Source: Meconema thalassinum
Taxonomy: Eukaryota; Arthropoda; Insecta; Orthoptera; Tettigoniidae
Direction of reading: 5' to 3'
Length of the DNA stretch: 64,000 nucleotides
NCBI GenBank assembly: GCA_946902985.2
Contig: OX336388.2
Coordinates: 222,850,467-222,914,466 of the forward strand
Both the position numbers and the translations under genes were made by a program. The notes beneath the pieces were generated by a model. The model was given only the letters and a program-made list of their open reading frames with translations, had not been told where the DNA came from and made no database searches. Below, one piece after another: positions 19,649 through 30,722 of the stretch (positions are counted from its first letter, which is position 1; every line of letters begins with the position of its first letter).

Positions 19649-20373
19649 TAGGGCTCGGATTTTTAGGTGCTAAAATAGGGAAAATATTTATTTCTAATGT
19701 ATTTAAAATACCTGAAATATGTGACAAAAATATGTAATTATAATTTAGTTGATTAATGTGAATATAAACAATATGCAGTACTCACGAATTCTATGCCTCA
19801 CTGACTGCTGAAGCATTACAATACACAACGAGATACAAATGACTGACAATTATCGCGAAACACTTCTTCTGAAGGCGCGAAACTGCGGCAATATGTTTCT
19901 TGCCCTTGAGGTTTGTGTAACTTGAGATCGCTGTTCAGCCTTGATTGCTTTCCCACATGGTTGGCAGAACAGAACGCCCCCATCACAAGTAAAATTATCC
20001 TTAAATTCTGCAACAGACGATAACTTGTAGTTGGCTTTACTTTAGACATAGTAGAACTGCGTTACCCTTCACGGTATCAAAAAATGAACTGCATGTGAGT
20101 GACACAGGTTCCAAGTAGCTGGTGGAGGGGTGCAATATGGCTATGGACAAGTTAAGAATAACACAGTTGCAAGCTGACATACGCTCTGCATGAAGATTAG
20201 ATAGCTCACAGGTTCTTCCCCGTTGAAGAAACACGGAACAAAAATGCAATGAACTGAAAGATCTAGCAAACTGATTTTTAAATGTAAATATTATGTCTTT
20301 TAATGTGAAAAGCAGGAATTTATGTATTTATAGAAAAAATGCTTAAAATATTTACCCAAAAATCCGAGCGCTA
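19649..20373 (-). mobile_element. hAT element with 8-bp TSD (725 bp)
   Basis: TIRs are TAGGGCTCGGATTTTT at 19649 and the complement of TAGCGCTCGGATTTTT ending at 20373. GTAATAAT flanks both sides (19641-19648, 20374-20381), the 8-bp duplication diagnostic of hAT. The interior keeps only an N-terminal zinc-finger-like fragment on the minus strand, so it is a non-autonomous deletion derivative. Confidence 0.93.
19816..20049 (-). pseudogene. hAT N-terminal zinc-finger-like fragment
   Basis: The frame opening at ATG 20049 shifts after about 20 codons relative to the likely original frame, where CDGGVLFCQPCGKAIKAEQR is followed by SQVTQTSRARN. A C-x(6)-C-x-x-C pattern followed by VTQ resembles the zinc-finger region of hAT proteins related to CGGBP1. 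At least one frameshift is present and no catalytic core remains. Family assignment is by motif memory only. Confidence 0.45.
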
Positions 20374-20381
20374 GTAATAAT

Positions 20382-20790
20382 TACCCTGTATAATTCTAAA
20401 CAAAATTAAGGAAAAACAAATATCAGAATTTCAAAAAAGAGCAAGGCTTTGAGTCAATATTCACTTGTAAGTTTAGATTGCTGGCCCTAACTCATAGGGA
20501 ACTGTGCACAAATAAGTGGATTCAGTCAGGGACCCGTGGTCGCCAACTCAAGTCACACTGGGGAGGAATGTGTCTGGCGGGCATTAACTTGTTCTAGACA
20601 CAACATTACAATATTTCACACCATTGGTTTATCAAATTAAATGACATAATTATTATTATTTGTACGAGTATGTTGCAATTATTTACGTAACAAGGAAGCG
20701 GACTAGACTAATTGTGCTGAATAAGTTATTACAACAATGGCGTGACGTAACAGGTGAGAAGTAGTTCATTCCGTAGTGATTGTAGTTTTA
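20382..20790. other. No gene seen
   Basis: Mixed sequence with a short (ATT)n near 20650. No recognisable feature. Confidence 0.55.
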
Positions 20791-20921
20791 AGGGGCTAAG
20801 CGTAGGAGACTTCTGTTACTTAGGAAGCAAAATAACCAGTGATGGACAAAGCAAAGACGATATAAAATGTAAGTTGGCTCAGGCAAGGAAAGCATTTCTA
20901 CAGAGAAGGAAACTGTTGACC

Positions 20922-21272
20922 GGGTGAGTTAGCCGTGGTCGTTACGGCATGACTGCAGGCAATCGCTCACATCCGGGAGGCGAGGAGGTTCGAATCCCCC
21001 CGCCGGCAACCTTGAAGATGGTCTTCTGTGGTTTCCCATCTTCCTTCCAGGCAAATGCCGGGGTTGGTCTCTAACTATAGGCCACAGCCGCTACCTTCCA
21101 ATTCCTAGTCATTACATTCAAACTTTCCTCCCCAGACAACACTCCACACGCGACGGTACTTGTAGCTCACCCAATGGGTGTCCGTATAGAAGCAGCTACA
21201 AAACTCTGGGGAGCCGAACATGTCCTCGGACACTCCTGGCACTAAAAAGCATCCACTAAAAAAATAATGAAA
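20922..21272 (+). mobile_element. SINE-C copy 2 inside the LINE
   Basis: CGGGTGAGTTAGCCGTGGTC head with GGTTCGAATCCCCCC B-box-like element, SINE-C body, and tail TAAAAAAATAATGAAAAAAA. Compared with the LINE copy at 46102 about 15 bases of LINE sequence are missing at the site and no duplication is clear, so insertion came with a small deletion. Confidence 0.88.
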
Positions 21273-21295
21273 AAAATGTAGGTATTAGAAAGTCA

Positions 21296-21622
21296 GCCGG
21301 CCCCGTGGTGATGGAGTAGCGCGCTTGCCTCACGCCCGGAGGCCCCGGGTTCGATTCCCGGCTCAGTCAGGGATTTTAGAAACTGACGTGAGGGTTGGAA
21401 CGGGGTGCACTCAGCCTCGTGAGGACAATTGAGTAGCTGTCTGACAGTGAGGCAGCGCCCCGATCACGAAAACCAAGATTAACGGCGAGGAGACCCTATG
21501 CGCTGACAACGCGTCACCCCAATATCTGCAGGCCAAATGGCTGGGCAGCGGTCGCTTGGTAGGCCTAGGCCCTTCATGGGCTGTAGTGACAGGGGTTATT
21601 ATTATTATTATTATTATTAGAC

Positions 21623-21658
<36 letters not shown>

Positions 21659-21661
21659 CAT
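21296..21661 (+). mobile_element. SINE-B copy 2 inside the LINE, 7-bp TSD
   Basis: AAAGTCA lies on both sides (21289-21295, 21662-21668). GCCGGCCCCGTGGTGATGG, GAGTAGCGCGCTTGCC (A-box-like) and GGGTTCGATTCCCGGC (B-box-like) mark the tRNA-like head. It ends in a long (TTA)n tail (about 21596-21658), which is the lineage's 3' tail and not an independent microsatellite. Confidence 0.92.
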
Positions 21662-21686
21662 AAAGTCATTCTTAAAAGTCTGGAGC

Positions 21687-22085
21687 GTGGCGCTCTATGG
21701 AAGTGAAACTTGGACTGTTGGTGCAGCAGAAAAGAGGAGAATTGAAGCGTTTGAAATGTGGTGTTACAGGAGAATGTTGAAGATCAGATGGGTAGATAGG
21801 GTAACAAACGAAGAGGTATTAAGACGAGTGGAAGAGGAGAGATGTTTCTGGCGACTGCTAATAAAGAGAAGAGTTAGGTTGTTAGGACACATACTAAGTC
21901 ACCCAGGAATAGCAAGCTTATTTATGGAAGGAAGGGTCGATGACAAGAACTGTAGGGGTAGACCAAGGTTAGAATATGTTAAACAGATTGCATCGGATGT
22001 AAAGTGGTGTAGCTATGTAGAGATGAAACGATTCGCTCAGGACAGGGAGGGGTGGTGGGCTGCATCAAACCAGTCAAAAGACTGA
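21687..22085 (+). pseudogene. LINE ORF2 C-terminal segment
   Basis: 132 codons read VALYGSETWTV..AAEKRRIEAFEMW, then RRMLKIRWVDRVTNEEVLRR, then GRPRLEYVKQI, the conserved region downstream of the reverse transcriptase in several non-LTR retrotransposons (YGSETW block). It ends at TGA in SNQSKD-stop. No catalytic domain is present. Separated from its upstream part by the two SINEs. Confidence 0.85.
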
Positions 22086-22189
22086 AGACTCAAACACGCA
22101 CATCTAGGTCTTTAGACCCTAATGATACGGATGATAGTAAAAATGAAATTTGTTACTAAGTTACGATAAAAAAAAGACACTAAGTAAAA

Positions 22190-22290
22190 TCCAGGGAAGT
22201 TACATGCCCTCAACCCACGAAGAATGAGGATTGAGGGGCTTGGAATGAGATAGAGCCATGAAAGGCAGACAGAAAAGGGGAAAGAAGAGA
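22190..22290 (-). mobile_element. family E fragment
   Basis: The complement contains CTGCCTTTCATGGCTCTATC and CCCCTCAATCCTCATTCTTC, blocks found near 7320-7380 in E copy 1. Both ends are lost. Confidence 0.75.
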
Positions 22291-22316
22291 GAGAGAGAGA
22301 GAGAAAGAGAATCGCC

Positions 22317-22500
22317 CACAAAAAGAAGCGCACGGACGCCGTGAGTATTTTTCGACTTTTTCACTAAACTCGTTACTGCTCGGTCTCCTTTGATCATAAA
22401 TACATTATTTTCTACAGAAATCTTCCTCGAGATATTCTTTACAGAATGATGAAAACCGCATCAAAATCCATCCAGAGGTTCACCCTAGACATCCAAGGAC
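22317..22500 (+). mobile_element. family D fragment
   Basis: GCGCACGGACGCCG, TCGACTTTTTCACTAAACTCG, CCTTTGATCATAAATACATT and ATCAAAATCCATCCAG match the second half of the D copies at 33951 and 63190. Confidence 0.78.
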
Positions 22501-23544
22501 GACAGTAGCGACCCTCGAGCGTAGCAACAGAAGAGGGAGAGAGAGCGTTGCAGCAGAAGAGAGATAAAATGATATCATCACCTTTCACTGTAACACTTCT
22601 TCACTAACGTCACAGTATTCCAACAAGAGAAAACACTAGGTAAAGGGGAAATGGCACCACAAAGTCTATGGTAACTCCCAAGTTTGGAGAGTATCGCGTT
22701 TTTTGTAGAGCCGTTATAAGTAACTGCTAATTTAAACTGTAACGCCGTCACTTTGAAGGAATAACTTGCCCAACCCTGATAAGTCCTTTTTACTTTTGTT
22801 TATGTTCGACGATGTCGAAATGTAAATATTATACGTCAGAAAACTGTATCATAATGAGGGTCATTATATTACTGTTTTTCATTATGAGACAGTTTCTCCA
22901 GCCAATCAGAGCTCATTCATTGACCAATTAGGTAAGGATATCTTCGCGCATGCGCTTAAAATCGAACATGTCGGACATGAATTACATGATTTGAAAGTTC
23001 AAATTGGATATCGGATCAACCATTGTAGTTACAACCCCAAACACAAAGAAAAAATCTGCACGAACCTTTACGGTAACAAGAAAATACTATGACATATGCA
23101 AGAAATGTATGAATCTACGTCCAGAAGTTAGCAACACCGCATCCTTCTATATAAATTACCGACATGGAAAGTGTACCATACCATAATTATGTTCGCGGAA
23201 ATAAACTGGCGAATATGAGACAAGAAATAGCACTGTACCTTAATATCCCCAATCCAATTTATACACAGCGCATTGCTTTCAAACGACTTCGGTGACAATA
23301 TTAGTGAATGCTAGTCTTGATCGGCACTAGACATCACGCGGGCTGTAAACCTTAGCATTGCCAAGAAAAGTAAATGGTCTCTGCTTCCGAAGGTCTTTGA
23401 CCCACGCATGCGCTCTGTTCAGTAAGCAAAACCAGCGCACTCTGTTCACTAACTGGAGTTACTGAATCCCACAGATATTTATCAATAAGTATGTTTAAAC
23501 ATATAATAAAGTTATAATTATCGTTGAACGTAAACAGTCGTATG
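22501..23544. other. No gene seen
   Basis: Contains a short inverted pair (TCATAATGA/TCATTATGA near 22850-22885). No other structure recognised. Confidence 0.5.
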
Positions 23545-23656
23545 CAACTCGCCTATAATGGTAATTAAGACACTCGTATGGAAATTATAAAACTCGCTAC
23601 GCTCATTTTAAAAACATGCTCGTGTCTTAATTATTGCCATTATAGGCTTGTTGCAT
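23545..23656. repeat. Long imperfect hairpin (about 40-bp arms)
   Basis: GCCTATAATGGTAATTAAGACACTCGTATG on the left pairs with CATGCTCGTGTCTTAATTATTGCCATTATAGGC on the right, around a loop of about 35 bases that includes ACTCGCTACGCTC. It may be a small foldback MITE or a structured repeat end. No target duplication identified. Confidence 0.7.
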
Positions 23657-24460
23657 AATGTAGTCTACTATTAAAAGACTTAGTCGTTCTAAAGACAGAA
23701 GAAATCAACTGCTCAAATGCAAGGTACTTGATGGCTTCAAAGAAGATGAAGGATTTACGGGAAATGATCTTCTACTTAGCGATATTTGACAACAGTTACA
23801 TTATTTGCAACCTTCTGAGTATCTTTGAAAAGCAAAGAACGAAAAGCAAAAGAAAGAAACGCCACACCTGGACAAAATAAAATAAAAAACCCTATCTAAT
23901 CATGTGAAAAAGGTAAATGAATACAAGCAATCACACAAAACCATGGGAACACCTGTAAGATTTGAAAACAGCTTGTTCCTTTTAAACATCCTGTATACCA
24001 CGTACGAAGAGGGATAGTATGTTAAAGGAGAGTTAAAATAAAATAAAAATAAAACAATCATTTCATTGCATATGTATAAATCTGTCTTTGAACCATACAC
24101 GGCATACAAGCCCGTCAATTGGTCAATATTGACTCTTGGAGTTCTCAAGAAGATACTTGAAGCTCCTCGACAAGGGAGAATGAGTCTTGATATTTGTGAA
24201 CGCTGTCTCTCACAAGATTCTAAAGTAAACATGAGAGTAAGAGAGTTGGTGGAACCGGTAACATTATTTATGTGAAATACCAATAAAAAGAATGTACTGT
24301 GCCGACTGGAGTTCACATGAGATTCTTATTAATTAGAAATAAAGATTAAAAAAAAAAACATTCTACGTTGAACCTTGAAGACCACGCACCAAATTTTGAG
24401 ACTCAATGACACGCGTGAGGTTTTTCTCACCCCATATTCCATATTATTATAAGTTAACAA
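23657..24460. other. No gene recognised
   Basis: Frames at 24066-24275 (+) and 23900-24316 (-) overlap antisense. Neither shows a domain I recognise, so neither is called. Confidence 0.5.
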
Positions 24461-24462
24461 CA

Positions 24463-25557
24463 AGTTCCGTGAAGAACTAAATAGCCTACTTTTCTTAAAA
24501 TTTAAGATTCATGCCAATCTATATAGACCTATCTAGAAAAATAGCGAAATTAAGTTGGTAATATCGAAATTTCTAATTAGTTCGAAATATACCTGTAGCC
24601 TAATAGAGTACCACAGTTGGCAGCCCTGGTGACTAAATATATTGTTAGTTCCATATCTTAAGGTACAGAATACAATATTTGGTTGAAGTCCAATGGATAG
24701 CATGGACGTTACATGCAGTTAGACATTGGATCTATCAGCGCGCCTAAAATCATATTGGGAACAATGTCATCCATGCGTTGGTCAGAAATAATCTGAAATA
24801 TTATGATATCTTGTTGTGCCAATTTTGGATGAAATCCATTTGTTAGTATATAAGTTACATGTATTTTAAAATTGGACCTATCAGCAGGCTTAGTCATGTT
24901 GGTAGCACTGACGTACATAAGTTACTCCAAATTAATCTAGAATGTCAGATACTATACGTGTGCATAATTTAAAGCTGTCGGCTTGCATACTTTCATATAT
25001 ATTGGTATTTGGATAAAAGAATAGAGAGAACATTTATTGACAGTTGGCAGTCCTGGTGGCTCTTAAGAATACGCTCAGTCATATCTGCTTATGTACACAT
25101 ATTACATACAAAATTTGTTTGAAATTCAATTGATAGTATAGAAGTTATATGCATTTAAAAATTGGACCTCTCAGCAGGCTTAGAATCATTTTGGCAACAC
25201 TGCCATGCATGGCCTCCTGGAAATTAAACTGATATATTATTATCTATACGTGTGCCAATTTTGAAATAGCTCCCATGCATACCTTCCAAGATATCCAACA
25301 TGGAGCTCAAACTTCAATTGCGATTTTTCAGCTGTTGGTAGTACTGATGTAATTTTCAAATATGGGCTTGAGATATTCTGGTATAGATCTTTACTCATAC
25401 CAAATTTGGATTCGATTGCTGCAGCAGTTTGGTAGTTGATAGGGGGGGGGGGGGGGGTTACACAAAGCCAGACAGACACACAGACAGAAATTTGCCCGGA
25501 TCGATCTCATAAGTCTACTTTTCCCTAATTTTTGCAAAATGTGAAAAGTAGGCTAAA
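24463..25557 (+). mobile_element. family H copy 1 (hairpin-ended repeat)
   Basis: Starts ACAAGTTCCGTGAAGAACTA and AATAGCCTACTTTTC; ends GATCTCATAAGTCTACTTTT...GAAAAGTAGGCTAAAAA, so TAGCCTACTTTTC is inverted at the ends and the 3' end also folds on itself. Inside, a loose unit with ATTGGACCTATCAGCAGGCTTAG recurs about three times (near 24725, 24870, 25165). A G18 run (about 25441-25458) and a GACAGACACACAGACAGA tract precede the end. Class not assigned. Confidence 0.75.
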
Positions 25558-25558
25558 A

Positions 25559-25996
25559 ATAAATATTGTATTAATGAATTATAGGTTAAATGATGTAAAA
25601 TGGTATTTATCTGATTATCGGATCAACGGTTTACCTTCAGCAGCTTTTTTTCCTTGTCAGTTTCACAGCATAGAACAAGAGTATTTTCAATATTTTCTTT
25701 ACTATTCTAGAAAATATTTGGTAACCTCTAAAGCATCATCATCTTCTTGCACAGTTTCCAGCCACTGGCCAGGTCGGTTTGAAACATAAGCCTCTCCATC
25801 GTCTTCTATCTTCCATCTTCCCTCCAGCTCTCCGTCACCACTTTGCTCCATCTTCTCCTTTCTTTTGCTCACAGTTCTCCACACCTTTTAGCCACTAGCC
25901 TTTTTGTCTTCTTCTTGGTCTTTCTCCCTTTAATTTTATCTCGTGTATATTCCTGGGTATCCTCTTCTCCACCTCATTATATGTTTAAAATGATTG
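25559..25996. other. No gene seen
   Basis: T/C-rich near 25740-25960, with short frames only. Confidence 0.55.
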
Positions 25997-25998
25997 CT

Positions 25999-26391
25999 AC
26001 GGTGGGTGAGTGGTTATCGTGTCGGACTACCAACCCCCCCCCTCCCCTCAGCTTGCAGGTTCGCTCCTGGCAGTGTTAAGTGATTTTTGAAAGGGGGCAA
26101 AAATTACGTCACGCATGTCATACGATGTTGGCATGTTAAAAAAAACCTCTTTAAATTCAGTAGGCCGTGTTCATAATGGCAAAATTAATCTCGGGATTTT
26201 CCGCCAACACAAAGTTCCTCATTTATCAACTAGAAAGCGCTATAGTGTCAAGGAGCTTATATATCTAACCTCCTTGACTTTCATAGTGCTTCAAGGAACA
26301 ACAAAATTCGATATTCAAGCTGTGCTCTGGGTGTCAAATAACAAAGCTTTCACCCGACACCCAAGGCCATACGATATTATTATTACTATCA
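25999..26391 (+). mobile_element. SINE-F copy (tRNA-derived)
   Basis: Head TACGGTGGGTGAGTGGTTATC...GCAGGTTCGCTCCTGG gives A- and B-box-like elements. The body includes CATACGATGTTGGCATGTTA and TCAAGGAACAACAAAATTCG. Ends GGCCATACGATATTATTATT. This is the most complete SINE-F in the window. Confidence 0.88.
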
Positions 26392-26399
26392 ATTAATCG

Positions 26400-26845
26400 A
26401 TTAGTCGAACATAGCTCTAGTTTGCAACTTATGCCCCTACCAATGAGAGGATGTGATCTAATTTCTAAATTGGTAGCAATGAGGTTTCAGCTCCCAACAT
26501 TGCAACATCAGCTGTTTATGAGGTTAGCAAATATTTCCACTGAATATCTCAGTAATGATCTCATTGTATTGCGGTGAAGAAGATGACGTAGAAATCACAG
26601 CAGATGATTTACAATATATGGTGATAGCTCTCTTGTCTTATAATCCTAGGAAACTTCTATTGCGTGATCTCCTTTGTTCTTATCACCAGTAAGCGAATTG
26701 TCGTAACCGCAAGACGCTGATAAGAAAACCATCTGTGATTCCAAGGAAGCAGTTATGAAGTGAGGCCAACAGAACAAGATTTTCTCTTCTGTTTTCTGTC
26801 AAGTACCGTTCTTGCTAATCCACTTTAGGGATTACCTTGATCATC
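26400..26845. other. No gene seen
   Basis: Unique-looking sequence. Confidence 0.55.
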
Positions 26846-26849
26846 AACC

Positions 26850-27098
26850 TTCGTGAACTTGGGTGTGTGTAGGATTACTGTGAAAGCTGTAATGGTGTGT
26901 TTATTTGTAATATTGACATAAGATTTGGAGAAGTAAGCGGCCGTTGCCATGAGTTAGGCCTACTCACCCTCCCGAGATTTTGCTGGGGGTAAAAGTGAAA
27001 ACTACGGGAAGTGAATACACTTCCAATATAGCTGCGGAAGGAATCGAACCCGGATAGCCAAGAATGCTAGCCACTGTAAAACGAGGACGTCTTGTGTC

Positions 27099-27135
<37 letters not shown>
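26850..27135 (-). mobile_element. composite SINE (A-like tail plus tRNA-like SINE-G body)
   Basis: GTGAACTTGGGTGTGTGTAGG resembles the SINE-A tail; it is followed by AAGCGGCCGTTGCC and GGAAGGAATCGAACCCGGAT, the complement of a B-box-like head. (TTA)n follows at 27099-27135. The same order of parts recurs at 27655 and 60850. Confidence 0.6.
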
Positions 27136-27138
<3 letters not shown>

Positions 27139-27139
<1 letters not shown>

Positions 27140-27612
27140 ATCAGAAAGATGGACAGTGGCGGATAGTACCAAATGAAGTGGTATACAGAGAACTGGAGCC
27201 CATCACTGATGCTATTCGGAAGAAACGGATTTCTTCTTTTGGTCACATTATGAGGACACCGGAAACCAGATTAACTAAAAAAATTGTTGAGAAACTTTGG
27301 AATATGAAACAACAAGTAGGATGGATTAAAGAAATTAGAGAAGATATGAAAGAATTAGAAATAACCTTGGATTACTTGCAAAACAAAACAAAACAAAAAA
27401 TTAATAAAAACAACTGAAAGACATAAAAATAAGATTTCAACCCAAAATAGACGAACGTCATACAGTAAAAAAAATATTTACAGATGAGGAACGCCTGAGA
27501 ATATCAGAGCGAATGAAAAGCTATTGGGCAACTCGGAAAGAAAACTTACTGAAGAAGAGGACCAAGAAATGATTGATTGAAGTGGTCTAATGAGGCCGTA
27601 AAAGAAGAAGAT
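27139..27612 (+). pseudogene. RTE-type LINE 3' end
   Basis: Reads PNEVVYRELEPITDAIRKKR and ISSFGHIMRTPETRLTKKI, then after a frameshift near 27390-27425 IFTDEERLRISERMKSYWA and a stop. This matches the C-terminus of the LINE at 41762 and of 49252. The 3' UTR GTGGTCTAATGAGGCCGTAA parallels that of the 41762 element. Tail is (GAA)/(GAT)-rich. Dead 5'-truncated copy. Confidence 0.85.
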
Positions 27613-27649
27613 GAAGAAGAAAGTATTGTCATAAATAAATTGAAACACA

Positions 27650-27990
27650 TTTAAATCGTGCTCATTCAGCTTCGTGTACTTAGGTGTGTGTACATAGGCA
27701 TAGCACTCATAGATAGGATTTGTCTCTTAAACTGATCCATTGTGTTGTCAGTAGAAGTGTATGTTTGTAATTAAGTTTAAGAATGGGAGGGAGGTGGCCG
27801 TGGCCTTTTAGTTAAGAACCAACCCGGCATTTACCTGTAGTAGAAGTGGGAATTCACGGAAAAACACGAGCCATCGACCGGTTAAGAAGGGAATCCAACA
27901 CACCTCTTCTCAGTTTTGCCTCACGGGGTACCTCAGACCAGAATTCAATTTCTCGGCTGAGATTAGAATCGAACCCATAACTTTTGGGAC
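27650..27990 (-). mobile_element. composite SINE (A-like tail plus SINE-G body)
   Basis: CTTCGTGTACTTAGGTGTGTG followed by GGAGGTGGCCGTGGCC, ACCCGGCATTTACCTG and GTGGGAATTCACGG. Same arrangement as 26850 and 60850, so it is probably a family and not chance adjacency. Confidence 0.65.
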
Positions 27991-28284
27991 CAATACCGCA
28001 GAAGGCATACACCTTTGAGCCCAGAACCAAAACATTCACAAGTACAGAAATTTCTCTTCCTGCGCTTAGTTTTAAAATATGGTTCAGTTTTGTTGATTAA
28101 GAGTGTACAGCACATTAATACGTTTTTTAAAAAGGTGTTACAGAATCCCATGTCATTAAATAAAGCTGTTATTACCTCATGTCGGTCGCTTCAATGCGAT
28201 GAATTTTTGTAGCTATTTTACGTTCGATCGTCGATTACTAAATGGAGCGTGCTTGAGGTTGTGACAGGAAGCGGACGCGAGTTA

Positions 28285-29562
28285 TTTAAAATCCATGTCC
28301 CCCTGCAACTGATGAGCACTGCGCGTTCCATGCTCACTGCCTTCTATAGCGTGTTCCCCGTGCGATATACAGACTGGTCCATGTCCCCCTGCAACTGATG
28401 AGCACTGCGCGTTCCATGCTCACTGCCTTCTATAGCGTGTTCCCTGTGCGTTATACAGACTGGTCCATGTCCCCCTGCAACTGATGAGCATTGCCTTCTA
28501 TAGCGTGATCACTGTGCGTTATACAGACTGGTCCATATCCCCCTGCAACCTATGAGCACTGCGCGTTCCATGTCCACTGCCTTCTATAGCGTGTTCACTG
28601 TGCGTTATACAGACTGATCCATGTCCTCGTGCAACTGATGAGCACTGCGCGTTCCATGTCCACTGCCTTCTATAGCGTGTTCACTGCGCGTTATACAGAC
28701 TGATCCATGTCCCCCTGCAACCTATGAGCACTGCGCGTTCCATGCTCACTGCCTTCTATAGCGTGTTCCCTGTGCGTTATACAGACTGGTCCATGTCCCC
28801 CTGCAACTGATGAGCACTGCGCGTTCCATGCCCACTGCCTTCTATAGCGTGTTCCCTGTGCGTTATACAGACTGATATATGTCCCCCTGCAACCTATGAG
28901 CACTGCGCGTTCCATGCTCACTGCCTTCTATAGCGTGTTCCCTGTGCGTTATACAGACTGATCCATGTCCCCCTGCAACTGATGAGCACTGCGCGTTCCA
29001 TGCTCACTGCCTTCTATAGCGTGTTCCCTGTGCTTTATACAGACTGGTCCATGTCCCCCTGCAACTGATGAGCACTGCGCGTTCCATGCTCACTGCCTTC
29101 TATAGCGTGTTCCCTGTGCGTTATACAGACTGATCCATGTCCCCCTGCAACTGATGAGCACTGCCTTCTAAAGCGTGTTCCCTGTGCGTTATACAGACTG
29201 ATCCATGTCCTCCTGCAACTGATGGGCACTGCGCATTCCATGCTCACTGCCTTCTAAAGCGTGTTCCCTGTGCGTTATACAGACTGATCCATGTCCCCCT
29301 GCAACTGATGGGCACTGCGCATTCCATGCCCACTGCCTTCTAAAGCGTGTTCACTGTGCTTTATACAGACTGGTCCATGTCCCCCTGCAACTGATGAGCA
29401 TTGCCTTCTATAGCGTGTTCTCTGTGCGTTATACAGACTGGTCCATGTCCCCCTGCAACTGATGGGCACTGCCTTCTATAGCCTGATCACTGTGCGTTAT
29501 ACAGACTGGTCCATGTCCCCCTGCAACTGATGAGCACTGCGCGTTCCATGCTCACTGCCTTC
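28285..29562. repeat. 86-bp minisatellite with 68-bp variant (about 15-16 units)
   Basis: TCCATGTCCCCCTGCAACTG recurs through the block. The standard unit is 86 bp; a short form lacks an 18-bp segment (GCGTTCCATGCTCACTGC region) and appears near 28464, 29125, 29375 and 29440. Minus-strand frames remain open in parts of the array, but 86 is not a multiple of three, so a repeated protein is not expected. Confidence 0.93.
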
Positions 29563-30011
29563 ATTATTTGGATCTGATGATGCTCACTGGACGAGCGAAA
29601 CATCTCATCCTTAATAGGTTTAGGGCAACACACATTAGCATTGAATACAATCGTGTTGACCGACTGAAAAGCATTACATCTCGAATACTAAGGCAAAACT
29701 GAAAACTAGCTTCCAACACAATAACATTTTGAATACATAGGTTACTGATCTAATTACCCCCATTCTCCTCTACAAGCGAACGATGCGGCTCACAGTGAAG
29801 AGCGAAGAGGCAGGTTTCAGTTTTTGTAGACCTTGGCCAACGCGGTCCTGAATCACTGGCGGTGTAAATTTAAGCGCCATGAGTCAGCCACGGTGTCAGG
29901 GGTGTACAAGCAGACAGACAATCTGGCTAAATGTAGCATCAGTAGCAAGAAAACAGCAAGTTCCGTAATTTTAAATCCAATATTAAGAAATAATTTAAAC
30001 AAGTCGTATTG
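29563..30011. other. No gene seen
   Basis: Short frames only. Confidence 0.55.
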
Positions 30012-30019
30012 CCAATAGC

Positions 30020-30722
30020 CAGTGCTGGATTACCCATTAGGCCCGAGGGCCCCCAATTATCTGGGGCCCCCCAAATTTTATTCCGAAGATTTAGAAAAAT
30101 ATTATCCAGAACTAAGACAGTTTCAGCACTATATTAAATTACAATGTCCTTTAAAAACTAAACTTTACGAAATTCTTATTCGAGACAAGCTTGAGTCTGT
30201 TTTTCGGAACGTTGAAATTGCTTTTCGCATTTTCCTGACCCTCATGATAACGAATTGTTCTGCGGAGCGCTCGTTTTCAAAATTGAAACGGATCAAAAGT
30301 GCGCTAAGAAGTATCATGTCACAAGAATGATTAGACATGCTAAGTTTAATGTATATCGAGTCAGATGTTCTGCGGGAAATTGATTTTGATGACATTGTAG
30401 AAGATTTCATTGACGGAAAAAACAGAAAAAAAATTGATTACATTTTACAGAAGTAAAAAATAGTATGATTTGTTAAATTGTTCATCAAATCATCTGAAAT
30501 GTTTTCAAATAACGATGATCGTTTCAAATGTAATGTATGTATATATGTAGGCCTATGTATGATTTACTAAAAAGTGCAGTCTATTATTCATTTTGAGAAG
30601 AAGAACTCTTGTATATAATTTATTAAATGTACAGATGCTAACAATAAAAATTATTTGAAAAAAATAAAGGGGCCCCAAAAATCTGAGGGACTTAGGCCTC
30701 ATTTTACGTTAATCCGGCACTG
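30020..30722 (+). mobile_element. hAT element with perfect 8-bp TSD (703 bp)
   Basis: CCAATAGC flanks both ends (30012-30019, 30723-30730). TIRs are CAGTGCTGGATTACCC and the complement of CAGTGCCGGATTAACG. GGGGCCCC-rich subterminal motifs occur on both sides. It keeps the 3' part of a transposase gene and its poly-A region, so it is a deletion derivative of a larger hAT. Confidence 0.96.
30075..30457 (+). pseudogene. hAT transposase C-terminal dimerisation domain
   Basis: Reads NVEIAFRIFLTLMITNCSAE then RSFSKLKRIKSALRSIMSQE, the hallmark hAT C-terminal block (SAERSFSxLKxIKxxLRSxMxQ), followed after a TGA stop at 30328-30330 by LDMLSLMYIESD and a final stop near 30457. The catalytic N-terminal two thirds are absent. 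The internal stop sits where arginine is usual, so a CGA-to-TGA change is likely. Confidence 0.88.

Larger units (their letters stand above)
20793..22097 (+). mobile_element. LINE (non-LTR) 3' end, split by SINE-C and SINE-B
   Basis: Reads GDFCYLGSKITSDGQSKDDI and KCKLAQARKAFLQRRKLLT up to 20922, resumes briefly at 21273-21295 and continues from 21662. The same protein is on the minus strand at 46102-46845, which gives the uninterrupted order. The 3' end is TCAAAAGACTGAAGACTCAA. The reverse transcriptase core itself is missing, so this is a 5'-truncated copy. Clade not assigned. Confidence 0.88.

Noticed and set aside
24066..24275. 69-codon ORF as a host gene
   Set aside because: No recognisable domain and an overlapping antisense ORF of greater length; not distinguishable from chance.
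28691..29469. Series of minus-strand ORFs with repeated residues
   Set aside because: They arise from the 86-bp minisatellite, whose unit is not a multiple of three, so frames rotate between units.
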